Positions 33,617-42,795 of a stretch of 62,574 nucleotides of DNA are shown here, piece after piece. How positions within the stretch are numbered: position 1 is the stretch's first letter; the number at the start of each line of letters is the position of its first letter. Position numbers and translations under genes: made by a program. The notes under the pieces are model-generated. The model was not told the DNA's origin, made no database searches, and saw nothing but the letters and a program-made list of their open reading frames with translations. This DNA is from Mycobacterium sp. 1164985.4 (GTDB taxonomy: Bacteria; Actinomycetota; Actinomycetes; Mycobacteriales; Mycobacteriaceae), in NCBI RefSeq assembly GCF_001668575.1, contig NZ_LZMD01000104.1, positions 1-62,574 on the forward strand. The letters are read 5' to 3'.

Positions 33617-34401
33617 CCGGTCGCGGTGCAGATCGTCAGGCCCGCTCCCGTGCGCTTCTGCACCACGGTTCCGTCGACGGAGATCGAACAGTTCACCTCG
33701 CGGCCGACGTTGATGATGCTGATGCTCGCCGACGCCGCGGCGGACTCGGACAACTCAACTTCCTTGCTCCACGGCAGCATCACGTTGAACTCGGTCTGCA
33801 GCAGACCGCCGGTGTCGACGTAGGTGATGTTGATGGCGCGTCCGGAACCGCTGACGACGTAGACAACGGTCTGGGTGGCGCCCGGGGTGGTGGTGCGCGG
33901 CGTGCTCGGCACGGTGGGCACCGCGGGCGGCACGGTCGGCCGCGTGGTGCGCGGGACGGTCGGGCGCAGCGTCGTCGTCGGGATCGGCGTGGTGAAGTCT
34001 GGTTCCTGCATCGGCGGTGGCGCGACGACCGTCTGCTGTTGCGAACTGTTGACCACGACGAGCGCGATCACCAGGCCCAGCACGGTCAGCACCGCGAGAC
34101 CCGCGGCGACCCACAGCCAACGGGGTGAACGCGGTTCCTCCGGCGGTTGCTGGGGTGAGGGCTCACCGGATGGGTAGGGCGCCCCGTACTGGCCGGTGGC
34201 GTACGGGTCATAGCCGTAGGTGCCGTACTGCGGCAGGCGCTGCGTCGGGGCAGGTCCCGGCGGGGGCTGATAGGTGGGGCCGTACGCCTGGCTGGCATAC
34301 GCCGGATCGCTGTAACCGGGATAGCCGTAACCCTGCGGTTGCTCCCCGCGGCCACCCGTGCCGGATTGCTCGTCGCGGCCGGGCCGTGGTGTATCGGTCA
34401 T
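33613..34401 (-). CDS. Proline-rich membrane protein with MmpS-like C-terminal domain (Rv2507-like)
   Basis: The protein has 262 residues. The N-terminal 90 residues are Pro/Gly/Tyr/Gln-rich and disordered, with GYGYPGYSDPAYASQAYG-type repeats. One membrane helix follows (about 95-117, LWVAAGLAVLTVLGLVIAL), then a Pro/Thr-rich spacer (about 130-170) and an outer beta-rich domain with YVVSGSGRAINITYVDTGG, NVMLPWSKEVEL and NCSISVDGTVV, which is the MmpS pattern. MmpS proteins assist MmpL lipid exporters; no MmpL is nearby. The start at 34401 has GAGGTG upstream. Confidence 0.8.
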   Translation of the reverse strand: MTDTPRPGRDEQSGTGGRGEQPQGYGYPGYSDPAYASQAYGPTYQPPPGPAPTQRLPQYGTYGYDPYATGQYGAPYPSGEPSPQQPPEEPRSPRWLWVAAGLAVLTVLGLVIALVVVNSSQQQTVVAPPPMQEPDFTTPIPTTTLRPTVPRTTRPTVPPAVPTVPSTPRTTTPGATQTVVYVVSGSGRAINITYVDTGGLLQTEFNVMLPWSKEVELSESAAASASISIINVGREVNCSISVDGTVVQKRTGAGLTICTATG

Positions 34402-34490
34402 ACCCACCTCATGCGTGCGAGGGTACCTGTGCGACCGCCCAACAGGCGCAGGTCACTGCTCGACTTGCTTGGGCAGGCAGAATTGGTCCG

Positions 34491-36368
34491 GTGGGAGAGC
34501 AGGTTCGCAGGGTCTATGGCGCATCCATGTCGCCGGACGCCACCGCGTTCGCACATCTGGTCGACGACGGCGGCTTCCCGCGGGCCGTGCAGCGGTTCCT
34601 GCGCGGCTGGCGGGCGAGTTCCTCGCGCGACGTCGATCTGCCCGTCGAAGGGCCGGTGACGCGGGTTCTGCACTCGGCCGACGGTCACTGGCTGGCCTGT
34701 GAGGTCGCCCCCGAAGGCAGCACCCGCACCCAGATCTGGGTCGTGACAACCGATCCCGACGACCGCGACGCCCGCCGCATCGACTCGTGGCCGGCCGAAG
34801 CGCCCGAGGGCACCGCCGAACTCATCAACTGGGACGGCACCCTGGTGGCGGCGATCCTCACCGGTGAGGACGGTGTCGGCAGCTCATGCCTGATCGACCC
34901 GGCCACCGGTCGCACCACGGTGCTGGACCGCCGCTCGGGCGGCCGGCTCGTCGACGCCTGGGCCGGCGCCGCGCTGGTGCGGGTCGGGCCGCGCGGCTAC
35001 CGCGACCTCATCATGCTGCGCGGGCGCACCGAAACCGCGTTGCTGCCATACGATCCAGGCTCGACCACCGACACCGGCCTCATCCTGGACGACCACTACG
35101 CACGCCGGCTGCGCGCCGGGCTGGAAGGTGAGCTCACCAAGCTGTACCAGCCGGCCAGCAGCTACGACGTCAACAGCACCGAAGGCTATTTGCGGGCCCT
35201 GATCCGCAGCGAGAACGGCGCCGAGCATGCGCGACTGCTCGAGGTCACGGTCACCGCCGACGGCGTGGCGTACCAGGTCGTCGCCGAGCGGCCCGGCTTC
35301 GAACTCGACGAGTTCACCGTCAGCGACGACGGTTCCACCGTGGCGATGCTGTGGAACATGCACGGCGCCAGCGAGTTACAGATTCTCGAGCTACCCGACA
35401 GCTTCCTGCACGAACCGATCCCGCTGCCGGGCATGGTGGCCAGCCAGCTGAGCATCAGCGCCGGCGGTTCGATGCTGGCCATGACCGTCGAGGGCCCGTC
35501 CATCCCGCCGACCGTCGAACTGGTCGACCCCCGCACGCGGGAGTGGGAGCTCGTAGACCGCGAACCCAGTTCCGGACCGATGGCGCCGGACCCGACGCTG
35601 GAACGGGTCACCGCACGCGACGGCATGGAATTCTCCGGCTGGCTGTTCCGCCCGCGCGACGGCGTCCCGACGATCGGCGCGATGCTGTTCCTGCACGGCG
35701 GACCCGAGGGGCAGGGCAGGCCCGGATACAACGAGTTCTTCCCGGCGCTGCTGGAGGAGGGCATCAGCGTATTCCTGCCCAACGTCCGCGGGTCGGGCGG
35801 ATTCGGCAGGACGTTCATGCACGCCGACGACAAGGAGCGACGGTTCGCCGCCATCGACGACGTCGCCGACGCGGTCGACTATCTCGTCGAGCAAGGGATC
35901 GCACCGGCCGATCGCATCGCATGTTGCGGGTGGTCCTACGGTGGCTACCTGACCCAGGCGGCGCTCACCTTTCACCCGGACCGGTTCGCCGCGGGAATCA
36001 GCATCTGCGGTATGAGCGATCTGAACACCTGGTACCGCAACACCGAACCGTGGATCGCCGCCGCCGCATATCCGAAGTACGGCCACCCGATCAGCGATCG
36101 TGAACTGCTCGAGCAGCTATCGCCGTTGCAACGCGTCGATGCGATGACGGCGCCGTTGCTGTTGGTGCACGGCGTCAACGACACCAACGTGCCTCCCAGT
36201 GAATCTCAGCAAATGTTCGAAGCGCTGCAGGAACTTAACCGGAAAGTCGAACTGCTGATGTTCGACGACGACGGCCACGAGATCGACCGGCGTGAGAATC
36301 GCGCCGTGCTGGTCAAAGCCATGCGCGAGTGGCTGATTGCGGCTTTCGGCCCGCATTCCGAGTCGTAA
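34491..36368 (+). CDS. S9 family prolyl oligopeptidase-like serine peptidase
   Basis: The protein has 625 residues. An N-terminal beta-propeller (about 40-370) precedes an alpha/beta-hydrolase domain. The oxyanion region is LFLHGGPEGQGRPGY, the nucleophile is the Ser of CGWSYGGYL (about 482), the Asp is in HGVNDTNVPPSESQQMFE (about 564), and the His is in FDDDGHEIDR (about 596). It resembles acylaminoacyl-peptidases/dipeptidyl peptidases and lacks a signal peptide, so it is probably cytoplasmic. The start is uncertain: GTG 34491 or ATG 34527, neither with a good ribosome site. It is divergent from the MmpS-like gene. Confidence 0.85.
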   Translation: MGEQVRRVYGASMSPDATAFAHLVDDGGFPRAVQRFLRGWRASSSRDVDLPVEGPVTRVLHSADGHWLACEVAPEGSTRTQIWVVTTDPDDRDARRIDSWPAEAPEGTAELINWDGTLVAAILTGEDGVGSSCLIDPATGRTTVLDRRSGGRLVDAWAGAALVRVGPRGYRDLIMLRGRTETALLPYDPGSTTDTGLILDDHYARRLRAGLEGELTKLYQPASSYDVNSTEGYLRALIRSENGAEHARLLEVTVTADGVAYQVVAERPGFELDEFTVSDDGSTVAMLWNMHGASELQILELPDSFLHEPIPLPGMVASQLSISAGGSMLAMTVEGPSIPPTVELVDPRTREWELVDREPSSGPMAPDPTLERVTARDGMEFSGWLFRPRDGVPTIGAMLFLHGGPEGQGRPGYNEFFPALLEEGISVFLPNVRGSGGFGRTFMHADDKERRFAAIDDVADAVDYLVEQGIAPADRIACCGWSYGGYLTQAALTFHPDRFAAGISICGMSDLNTWYRNTEPWIAAAAYPKYGHPISDRELLEQLSPLQRVDAMTAPLLLVHGVNDTNVPPSESQQMFEALQELNRKVELLMFDDDGHEIDRRENRAVLVKAMREWLIAAFGPHSES

Positions 36369-36458
36369 CCGAATTGACGCCGTAGCCACGTTTATCGAAA
36401 TTGTCTGCCGGGTAAACGCTGCGCACGCGCCGATCGGGCGCGACAAAGGAGGCGCAGC

Positions 36459-36668
36459 ATGCGAGGTGGCGGAATTCTCGGCGTTCTGGTGCTCGTTTGG
36501 TTGCTGATCGGTGCATTCGCCGCGTACCAACGCGGCTACTTCGAGACCAGTGAAACCAATTGCGCGACAGCGGGAAGCATCGCCCTAACGGTGGTGGCCG
36601 GTCCGCTGAACTACGCAGGTGTCAACCCCAAGGTTGAAAACTGCAATCTGCCGGAACCCAGCCAGTGA
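36459..36668 (+). CDS. Small membrane protein (69 residues)
   Basis: AAAGGAGG lies seven bases before the ATG. One N-terminal helix (about 6-24, ILGVLVLVWLLIGAFAA) is followed by an outer tail with two Cys residues (NCATAG and NCNLPEP) that could form a disulfide. Mycobacteria have several such proteins; none has a clear function. It is followed after 33 bases by a second tiny membrane protein, probably in one transcript. Confidence 0.75.
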   Translation: MRGGGILGVLVLVWLLIGAFAAYQRGYFETSETNCATAGSIALTVVAGPLNYAGVNPKVENCNLPEPSQ

Positions 36669-36701
36669 CAACTGGCGCTTGATAATTCGAAAGGAACACT
36701 A

Positions 36702-36857
36702 ATGATCATCCTCGGAGCGATTCTCCTCATCCTCGGACTGATCTTCGGAATCAACATCCTCTGGACCATCGGCATCATCCTCATGGTCATCGGAGCGGTG
36801 TTCTGGATTCTGGGATCCGTCGGCCGTCCTGTCGGTGGCAGGAAAGCCTGGTACTAA
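36702..36857 (+). CDS. Very small hydrophobic protein, DUF6131-like (51 residues)
   Basis: The ATG at 36702 follows AAAGGAAC and the TAA is at 36855-36857. The chain is nearly all Ile/Leu/Gly (LILGLIFGINILWTIGIIL, then VIGAVFWILGSVGR) and forms two short membrane helices, ending GGRKAWY. This pattern is that of the DUF6131 family of actinobacterial micro-membrane proteins. It ends 18 bases from the opposing bkaR stop. Confidence 0.75.
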   Translation: MIILGAILLILGLIFGINILWTIGIILMVIGAVFWILGSVGRPVGGRKAWY

Positions 36858-36875
36858 CCGTTTGAGGCCCAGCGC

Positions 36876-37490
36876 CTAAACGTCACGCGCGGCCGAGGTC
36901 AGCGCCGCGACCGTCATAGCTTTCAAGACGGATCGCGGTCTGGCCTCGGCCGTTTTCATGGTCAGCGCGTGCGGGGTGGAGTTCAGCAGCCCGAACGTGG
37001 CGTGTGCCATCAGCCTGGCGTCGGCCTCGGCCAACGAGGTGTCGACCTTGCGCAGCACGTCCACCCAGATCTCGACGTACTGGCGTTGCGCCTTCCGCAC
37101 CTGGCGTTTGGCCGACGGCGGCAGGCTGGCGAAGTCGCGGTCCTGGATGCGGATGAGGTCGGACTCGCCGAGCGCGAAGTCCAGGTGGAAGTCGATCAGG
37201 CCGTCCAACGCCGACGTCGCATCCGCCGCGCGGGTGACCACCTCGGTGGCGCCGGCCAGCAGTCGGGTGCTGATACCGACCAGTAACTCGACCAGCAGCG
37301 CCTCTTTGTTCGGGAAGTGCCGATAGATCGCCGGTCCGCTGACGCCGGCCGCGGCACCGATGTCCTCCAGCCGCACCGCGAGGTAACCGCGTTCGGCCAC
37401 CAGGCGTTCCGCCGCGGCGATCAACTGGGAGCGGCGATCCGATTTCGCCTTGCTGCGCCGGGTGGACGCGGGCACCTGAGTAGGGGACAC
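36876..37490 (-). CDS. bkaR: TetR family repressor of branched-chain keto-acid catabolism (BkaR-like)
   Basis: The protein has 204 residues. The N-terminal helix-turn-helix is LIAAAERLVAERGYLAVRL, then EDIGAAAGVSGPAIYRHFPN, the usual TetR pattern. The C-terminal ligand domain is variable. In M. tuberculosis the TetR gene in this place (Rv2506, BkaR) represses the divergent acc/bkd operon. The GTG at 37490 has GGGAGG upstream. The 89-base gap to accD1 contains a striking double dyad (37520-37560) that is its likely operator, so it probably also controls itself. Confidence 0.85.
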   Translation of the reverse strand: MSPTQVPASTRRSKAKSDRRSQLIAAAERLVAERGYLAVRLEDIGAAAGVSGPAIYRHFPNKEALLVELLVGISTRLLAGATEVVTRAADATSALDGLIDFHLDFALGESDLIRIQDRDFASLPPSAKRQVRKAQRQYVEIWVDVLRKVDTSLAEADARLMAHATFGLLNSTPHALTMKTAEARPRSVLKAMTVAALTSAARDV

Positions 37491-37519
37491 GGCGCCTCCC
37501 GCCCGCTGTAGACTTCTCG

Positions 37520-37560
37520 GTTAATCGTGACTAACATACCACGAGTTAGTCGTCATTAAC
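37520..37560. promoter_or_regulatory. BkaR operator candidate: two inverted 16-base sites
   Basis: GTTAATCGTGACTAAC (37520-37535) and GTTAGTCGTCATTAAC (37545-37560) are inverted copies of one imperfect palindrome, 25 bases apart. The inner pair GACTAAC and GTTAGTC (37529-37551) is perfect. A TAGACT that fits a mycobacterial -10 box for accD1 lies at 37509-37514, which would put the start of transcription inside the sites. Two TetR dimers could bind. Confidence 0.7.
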
Positions 37561-37579
37561 TCAACGAACGGGTTCACCG

Positions 37580-39130
37580 ATGGCATCGCGGCGTTCACAT
37601 CGCGAGCAGCATCTCGCGCTGGTCGACGAACTACGTTCCAAGCTCGCCGCGGCCGCGCTCGGCGGCCCCGAACGGGCTCGCGAGCGCCACGTCAGCCGCG
37701 GCAAACTGCTGCCGCGCGACCGGGTGGACGGCCTGCTGGATACCGGAAGCCCCTTTCTCGAACTGTCTCCGTTGGCCGCCGACGGCATGTACGACGACGA
37801 GTGTCCGGGCGCCGGAATGATCACCGGCATCGGTCGGGTATCGGGTCGCGAATGTGTGATCGTCGCCAACGACGCGACCGTCAAGGGCGGCACCTACTAC
37901 CCGATCACGGTCAAGAAGCACCTCCGTGCCCAGGAGGTCGCTGGTGAAAACCGGTTGCCCTGCATCTATCTCGTCGACTCCGGCGGGGCGTTCCTGCCGC
38001 GACAAGACGAGGTGTTCCCCGACCGCGACCATTTCGGGCGCATCTTCTACAACCAGGCCAACCTGTCCGCTCGGGGCATCCCGCAGATCGCCGCGGTGCT
38101 CGGATCCTGCACGGCCGGTGGCGCATACGTGCCCGCGATGAGCGACGAGGCCGTGATCGTGCGCAATCAGGGCACCATCTTCCTCGGCGGTCCACCGCTT
38201 GTGAAGGCGGCGACGGGCGAGGTCGTCACCGCCGAGGAGCTCGGCGGCGGTGACCTGCACTCCAAAACCTCCGGTGTGACAGACCATTTGGCGCATGACG
38301 ACCGTGACGCGCTGCGGATCGTGCGGCGCATCGTCGCCACGCTCGGCCCCCGCGAGCCGCTGCCGTGGGATGTCCGGCCCACCGTGGACCCGATCGCCGA
38401 TCAACACGAGCTCTACGACGTCGTGCCTGTCGACTCGCGCGTCCCCTACGACGTGCACGAAGTGGTCACACGGATCGTCGACGGCGGTGAATTCGCCGAA
38501 TTCAAGGCCGAATACGGCAGCACCCTGGTCACCGGATTCGCCCACATCCACGGCCATCCGGTGGGCATCATCGCCAACAACGGTGTGCTGTTCAGCGAAT
38601 CGGCGCTCAAGGGTGCGCATTTCATCGAGCTCTGCGACAAGCGCAACGCGCCGCTGTTGTTCCTGCAGAACATCTCCGGGTTCATGGTCGGGCGTGATTA
38701 CGAAGCCGGCGGCATCGCCAAGCACGGCGCGAAGATGGTCACCGCGGTGGCGTGCGCGCGGGTGCCGAAACTGACCGTGGTCATCGGCGGTTCGTACGGC
38801 GCGGGCAACTACTCGATGTGCGGGCGGGCGTATTCGCCGCGGTTTCTGTGGATGTGGCCCAATGCGAGGATCTCGGTGATGGGCGGCGAACAGGCCGCGT
38901 CGGTGCTGGCCACCGTGCGCGGCGACATGTCGCCCGAAGAGGAGGAGAAGTTCAAGGCGCCGATCCGCCAGCAGTACGAAGACCAAGGCAATCCGTACTA
39001 CTCGACAGCCCGGCTGTGGGATGACGGGGTGATCGACCCCGCCGACACCAGAACGGTTCTCGGGCTGGCGCTCTCGGCGGTCGGCCGGGCACCGCTCGAG
39101 TCCATCTCCTACGGCGTGTTCCGGATGTGA
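37580..39130 (+). CDS. accD1: Acyl-CoA carboxylase beta (carboxyltransferase) subunit, methylcrotonyl-CoA type
   Basis: The protein has 516 residues with the two carboxyltransferase halves: YLVDSGGAFLPRQDEVFPD (about 130-148) and GSCTAGGAYVPAMSDE in the first, and FLQNISGFMVGRDYEAGGIA and GGSYGAGNYSMCGRAYSPRF in the second, all typical of methylcrotonyl-CoA carboxylase. With AccA1 it turns 3-methylcrotonyl-CoA into 3-methylglutaconyl-CoA in leucine breakdown. No strong ribosome site precedes the ATG. It is the first gene of the operon that runs at least to bkdC. Confidence 0.92.
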   Translation: MASRRSHREQHLALVDELRSKLAAAALGGPERARERHVSRGKLLPRDRVDGLLDTGSPFLELSPLAADGMYDDECPGAGMITGIGRVSGRECVIVANDATVKGGTYYPITVKKHLRAQEVAGENRLPCIYLVDSGGAFLPRQDEVFPDRDHFGRIFYNQANLSARGIPQIAAVLGSCTAGGAYVPAMSDEAVIVRNQGTIFLGGPPLVKAATGEVVTAEELGGGDLHSKTSGVTDHLAHDDRDALRIVRRIVATLGPREPLPWDVRPTVDPIADQHELYDVVPVDSRVPYDVHEVVTRIVDGGEFAEFKAEYGSTLVTGFAHIHGHPVGIIANNGVLFSESALKGAHFIELCDKRNAPLLFLQNISGFMVGRDYEAGGIAKHGAKMVTAVACARVPKLTVVIGGSYGAGNYSMCGRAYSPRFLWMWPNARISVMGGEQAASVLATVRGDMSPEEEEKFKAPIRQQYEDQGNPYYSTARLWDDGVIDPADTRTVLGLALSAVGRAPLESISYGVFRM

Positions 39131-39134
39131 GGAC

Positions 39135-41126
39135 ATGAACTTCCATACCGTCCTTGTAGCCAACCGAGGCGAGATCGCCGTCCGGGTCATTCGAACGTTG
39201 CGCGCCATGGGCATCCGGTCGGTCGCGGTGTTCAGTGACGCCGACGCGGGTGCCCGCCATGTCGCCGAGGCTGATGTCGCCGTCAACATCGGGCCGCCCG
39301 CGGCCAGGCAGAGTTACCTCGACATCGATGCCGTCGTCGCGGCCGCCCAACGCACCGGCGCCCAGGCCGTACATCCCGGTTACGGATTCCTCTCGGAGAA
39401 CGCGCAGTTCGCCGCCGCTCTGCAGGACGCCGGGATCACGTTCATCGGCCCACCGGTCGGCGCGATCCAGACCATGGGCGACAAGATCGCGGCCAAGGCG
39501 GCGGTGTCGGCATTCGGCGTGCCGGTCGTCCCTGGGGTGTCCCGGCCGGGCCTGTCCGACGACGACCTCATCGCCGGCGCCGATGAGGTCGGCTTCCCCG
39601 TTTTGGTGAAACCCTCGGCGGGCGGCGGCGGCAAGGGCATGCGCGTCGTGCACGAGCCGGCCGAACTGGCCGCCGCGCTGGCGAGTGCACGCCGGGAGGC
39701 CGCCGCCGCGTTCGGTGACGACACCCTGTTCCTCGAACGGTTCGTGCTCAACCCGCGCCACATCGAGGTGCAGGTGCTCGCCGACGGTTACGGCAACGTC
39801 GTGCACCTGGGCGAACGCGAATGCAGTCTGCAACGTCGACACCAGAAGGTGATCGAGGAGGCGCCGTCGCCGCTGCTGGACGCGGCGACGCGGGCGAGGA
39901 TCGGCGCGGCGGCGTGCGACACGGCGCGCAGCGTCGACTACACCGGCGCGGGCACCGTCGAGTTCATCGTGTCCGCCGACCGGCCCGACGAATTCTTCTT
40001 CATGGAGATGAACACCCGCCTGCAGGTCGAGCATCCGGTCACCGAGATGGTCACCGGCATCGATCTCGTCGAGCAACAGGTACGGATCGCCGCGGGCGAG
40101 AAGCTGTCGATCGCGCAGGACGACATCGTCATGACCGGACACGCGATCGAGGCCCGCGTCTACGCCGAGGATCCCGGGCGCGGCTTCCTGCCCACGGGCG
40201 GCCAGGTACTGGACCTCGCCGAGCCGCAGGGGCACGGCGTCCGCGTCGACTCGGGGTTGTCCCGCGGTTCGGTGATCGGCAGCGACTACGACCCGATGCT
40301 GTCGAAGGTCATCGCGCACGCCGCCGACCGGCCCGCCGCCCTTCGTGCCCTCGACCGTGCGCTGGCGCAGACCGCCGTATTGGGCGTCACCACCAACATC
40401 GAGTTCCTGCGATTCCTTCTCGCCGATCCCGACGTCGCGGCGGGCCGCCTTGACACCGGCCTACTGGACCGCCGCAGCCCGGACTTTGCGCCCGCGCCCG
40501 CCCGGGACGTCGACCTGGTCGCCGCCGCGGCATACAAATGGTTGCGCGCGTGGCCGGAACCCGCCGGCGACCTGTGGGCGGTCCCGTCCGGCTGGCGAAT
40601 GGGCCGGCATGCGCCGACGACGTACCGGCTGCAGTCCGGTGAACGCACCGACCACGTGCACCTCACCGGGACGCCGTCGGCTGGAAACGCGGCGATCGAG
40701 GACGGGCAACCGCGTCCCCTGTCGGCGTCGTCGGTCGGGGACCGGCTGGCGGTCACATTCGACGGCGTCCGAACCGATTACGTCGTGGCGACCGAAGACG
40801 GTCGGGTCTGGCTGGCGGACGGGGGCCGCACCCTGGCGGTCGACGAGGTGCGCGAAGCGCCGGTGCGGCCCGACGACGCGCACAGCGGCGACGCCGAGTT
40901 GACCAGCCCGATGCCGGGATCCGTGGTGGCCGTCGGGGTGGTCGACGGCGATCGGGTGACGGCGGGCACGGTCGTGGTCACCGTCGAAGCCATGAAGATG
41001 GAACACGCGTTGAGCGCCCCGGTCGACGGCGCGGTGGAACTCCTTGTCGCCGAAGGCGATCAGGTCAAGGTGGGTCAGCTCCTGGCGAAGGTCATCGCGG
41101 ACCCCACAGTGGAGGAACAATCATGA
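39135..41126 (+). CDS. accA1: Acyl-CoA carboxylase alpha subunit (biotin carboxylase plus biotin carrier)
   Basis: The protein has 663 residues. The biotin carboxylase part has VANRGEIAVRVIRTLRAMG at the start, the ATP-grasp glycine loop PSAGGGGKGM (about 157-166), RHIEVQVL, and EMNTRLQVEHPVTEM (about 292-306). The linker domain follows, and the biotin carrier at the C-terminus has EAMKMEH with the biotinylated Lys621. It is the partner of AccD1, four bases downstream of it, and its end overlaps fadE19 by four bases. Confidence 0.94.
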   Translation: MNFHTVLVANRGEIAVRVIRTLRAMGIRSVAVFSDADAGARHVAEADVAVNIGPPAARQSYLDIDAVVAAAQRTGAQAVHPGYGFLSENAQFAAALQDAGITFIGPPVGAIQTMGDKIAAKAAVSAFGVPVVPGVSRPGLSDDDLIAGADEVGFPVLVKPSAGGGGKGMRVVHEPAELAAALASARREAAAAFGDDTLFLERFVLNPRHIEVQVLADGYGNVVHLGERECSLQRRHQKVIEEAPSPLLDAATRARIGAAACDTARSVDYTGAGTVEFIVSADRPDEFFFMEMNTRLQVEHPVTEMVTGIDLVEQQVRIAAGEKLSIAQDDIVMTGHAIEARVYAEDPGRGFLPTGGQVLDLAEPQGHGVRVDSGLSRGSVIGSDYDPMLSKVIAHAADRPAALRALDRALAQTAVLGVTTNIEFLRFLLADPDVAAGRLDTGLLDRRSPDFAPAPARDVDLVAAAAYKWLRAWPEPAGDLWAVPSGWRMGRHAPTTYRLQSGERTDHVHLTGTPSAGNAAIEDGQPRPLSASSVGDRLAVTFDGVRTDYVVATEDGRVWLADGGRTLAVDEVREAPVRPDDAHSGDAELTSPMPGSVVAVGVVDGDRVTAGTVVVTVEAMKMEHALSAPVDGAVELLVAEGDQVKVGQLLAKVIADPTVEEQS

Positions 41127-42286
41127 GCGACTTTCTGGCCACCGGCATGCTGCCGGATCACTACGAACAGCTGGCCAAAACGGTCCGCGACTTCGCCCAG
41201 AGCGTGGTGGCGCCCGTCGCGGCCAAGCACGACGAAGAACACTCGTTCCCGTACGAGGTCGTCGCGGGCATGGCCGACATGGGCCTGTTCGGCCTGCCGT
41301 TCCCCGAGGAGTACGGCGGCATGGGCGGCGACTACTTCGCGCTGTGCCTCGCGCTCGAGGAACTCGGCAAGGTCGACCAGAGCGTCGCGATCACGCTCGA
41401 GGCTGGGGTGTCGCTGGGCGCGATGCCGGTGTACCGGTTCGGTTCCGACAAGCAGAAGGAAGAGTGGCTGCCGCTGCTGGCGAGCGGCAAGGCGCTGGGC
41501 GCGTTCGGCCTGACCGAAGCCGGCGGCGGCAGCGATGCGGGCGCGACCAAGACCACCGCCCGCCTCGACGACGGCCACTGGGTGATCAACGGTTCCAAGC
41601 AGTTCATCACCAATTCGGGCACCGACATCACCAAGCTGGTGACGGTGACGGCGGTGACGGGCGTGAAACTTGATGGCAAGAAAGAGATTTCGTCGATCCT
41701 GGTGCCGGTGCCCATCGACGGCTTCACTGCCGAACCGGCGTACAGCAAGGTCGGCTGGAACGCCTCGGACACCCACCCGCTGAGCTTCGACGATGTGCGC
41801 GTGCCCGAGGAGAATTTGCTCGGTGAGCGCGGCAGGGGATACGCGAACTTCCTGCGCATCCTCGACGAGGGCCGCATCGCGATCGCCGCGCTGTCGGTCG
41901 GGGCGGCCCAGGGGTGTGTCGACGAATCGGTCAAATACGCCAAGGAACGCGAGGCCTTCGGCGCCGCCATCGGCAGCTATCAGGCGATCGCTTTCAAGAT
42001 CGCGCGGATGGAGGCGCGGGCACACATCGCCCGCACGGCGTACTACGACGCCGCCGCGCTGATGCTGGCCGGAAAGCCGTTCAAGAAGGCGGCGTCCATC
42101 GCCAAGATGGTGGCCAGCGAGGCCGCGATGGACAACGCCCGCGATGCCACCCAGATCTTCGGCGGCTACGGCTTCATGAACGAGTACTCGGTCGCGCGGC
42201 ACTACCGCGACAGCAAGATCCTCGAAATCGGCGAGGGCACAACGGAAGTGCAGTTGATGCTGATCGGGCGGGAGTTGGGCCTGTGA
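41123..42286 (+). CDS. fadE19: Acyl-CoA dehydrogenase (isovaleryl/short branched-chain type)
   Basis: The protein has 387 residues with an ATGA overlap to accA1. ACAD signatures are GAFGLTEAGGGSDAGATKTT (about 127-146) and, in the C-terminal half, QIFGGYGFMNEYSVARHYRD and KILEIGEGTTEVQLMLIGRE. It needs FAD and ETF. The position next to the methylcrotonyl-CoA carboxylase suggests oxidation of isovaleryl-CoA or a related branched acyl-CoA. The Glu of EIGEGT is in the usual late position rather than serving as the base; the base position was not assigned. Confidence 0.9.
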   Translation: MSDFLATGMLPDHYEQLAKTVRDFAQSVVAPVAAKHDEEHSFPYEVVAGMADMGLFGLPFPEEYGGMGGDYFALCLALEELGKVDQSVAITLEAGVSLGAMPVYRFGSDKQKEEWLPLLASGKALGAFGLTEAGGGSDAGATKTTARLDDGHWVINGSKQFITNSGTDITKLVTVTAVTGVKLDGKKEISSILVPVPIDGFTAEPAYSKVGWNASDTHPLSFDDVRVPEENLLGERGRGYANFLRILDEGRIAIAALSVGAAQGCVDESVKYAKEREAFGAAIGSYQAIAFKIARMEARAHIARTAYYDAAALMLAGKPFKKAASIAKMVASEAAMDNARDATQIFGGYGFMNEYSVARHYRDSKILEIGEGTTEVQLMLIGRELGL

Positions 42287-42795
42287 GCGGAGCGAACGAT
42301 CAGACCCAGAGCGACAAGAGAATCGTCGTCCAGCGCGGGCTGTGGTACGAGGAGTTCGAGACCGGCGTGCTGTATCAGCACCGGCCGGGCCGCACCATCA
42401 CCGAGGCGGACAACGTGTTGTTCACGACGCTGACGATGAACACCCAGGCGTTGCACCTGGACGCCGCGTTCTCCGACGCTCTGCCGCCGTTCAACCAGCG
42501 GCTGGTCAACTCGATGTTCACGCTGTCGACCCTCGTCGGGTTGTCGGTCACGCAGCTGACTCAGGGCACCATCGTCGGCAACCTGGGGTTCGGCGAAATC
42601 GCCTTCCCGAAACCGCTTTTCCACGGCGACACTCTCTACGCGGAGTCCGAGGTGCTCGAAAAGCGGGAGTCCAAGAGCCGCCCCGGTGAGGGTATCGTGA
42701 CCTTCTCCCACGTCGGCCGCAACCAACACGGCGACATCGTGGCCACCGCGTCGCGAAAGACCATGGTGCGCAAGCGACCAGAGGGTGACGCATAG
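42283..42795 (+). CDS. MaoC-like hydratase (Rv2499c-like)
   Basis: The protein has 170 residues. The hotdog hydratase motif is YEEFETGVLYQHRPGRTITEAD with NTQALHLDAAF in place of the usual D-x-N-x-x-H-x-D, and FPKPLFHGDTLYAESEVLEK, the FHGDTL hallmark. In M. tuberculosis the counterpart is placed in leucine and itaconate breakdown as a 3-methylglutaconyl-CoA/itaconyl-CoA-type hydratase that supplies the next enzyme, CitE. It is coupled on both sides by 4-base and 1-base overlaps. Confidence 0.85.
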   Translation: MSGANDQTQSDKRIVVQRGLWYEEFETGVLYQHRPGRTITEADNVLFTTLTMNTQALHLDAAFSDALPPFNQRLVNSMFTLSTLVGLSVTQLTQGTIVGNLGFGEIAFPKPLFHGDTLYAESEVLEKRESKSRPGEGIVTFSHVGRNQHGDIVATASRKTMVRKRPEGDA

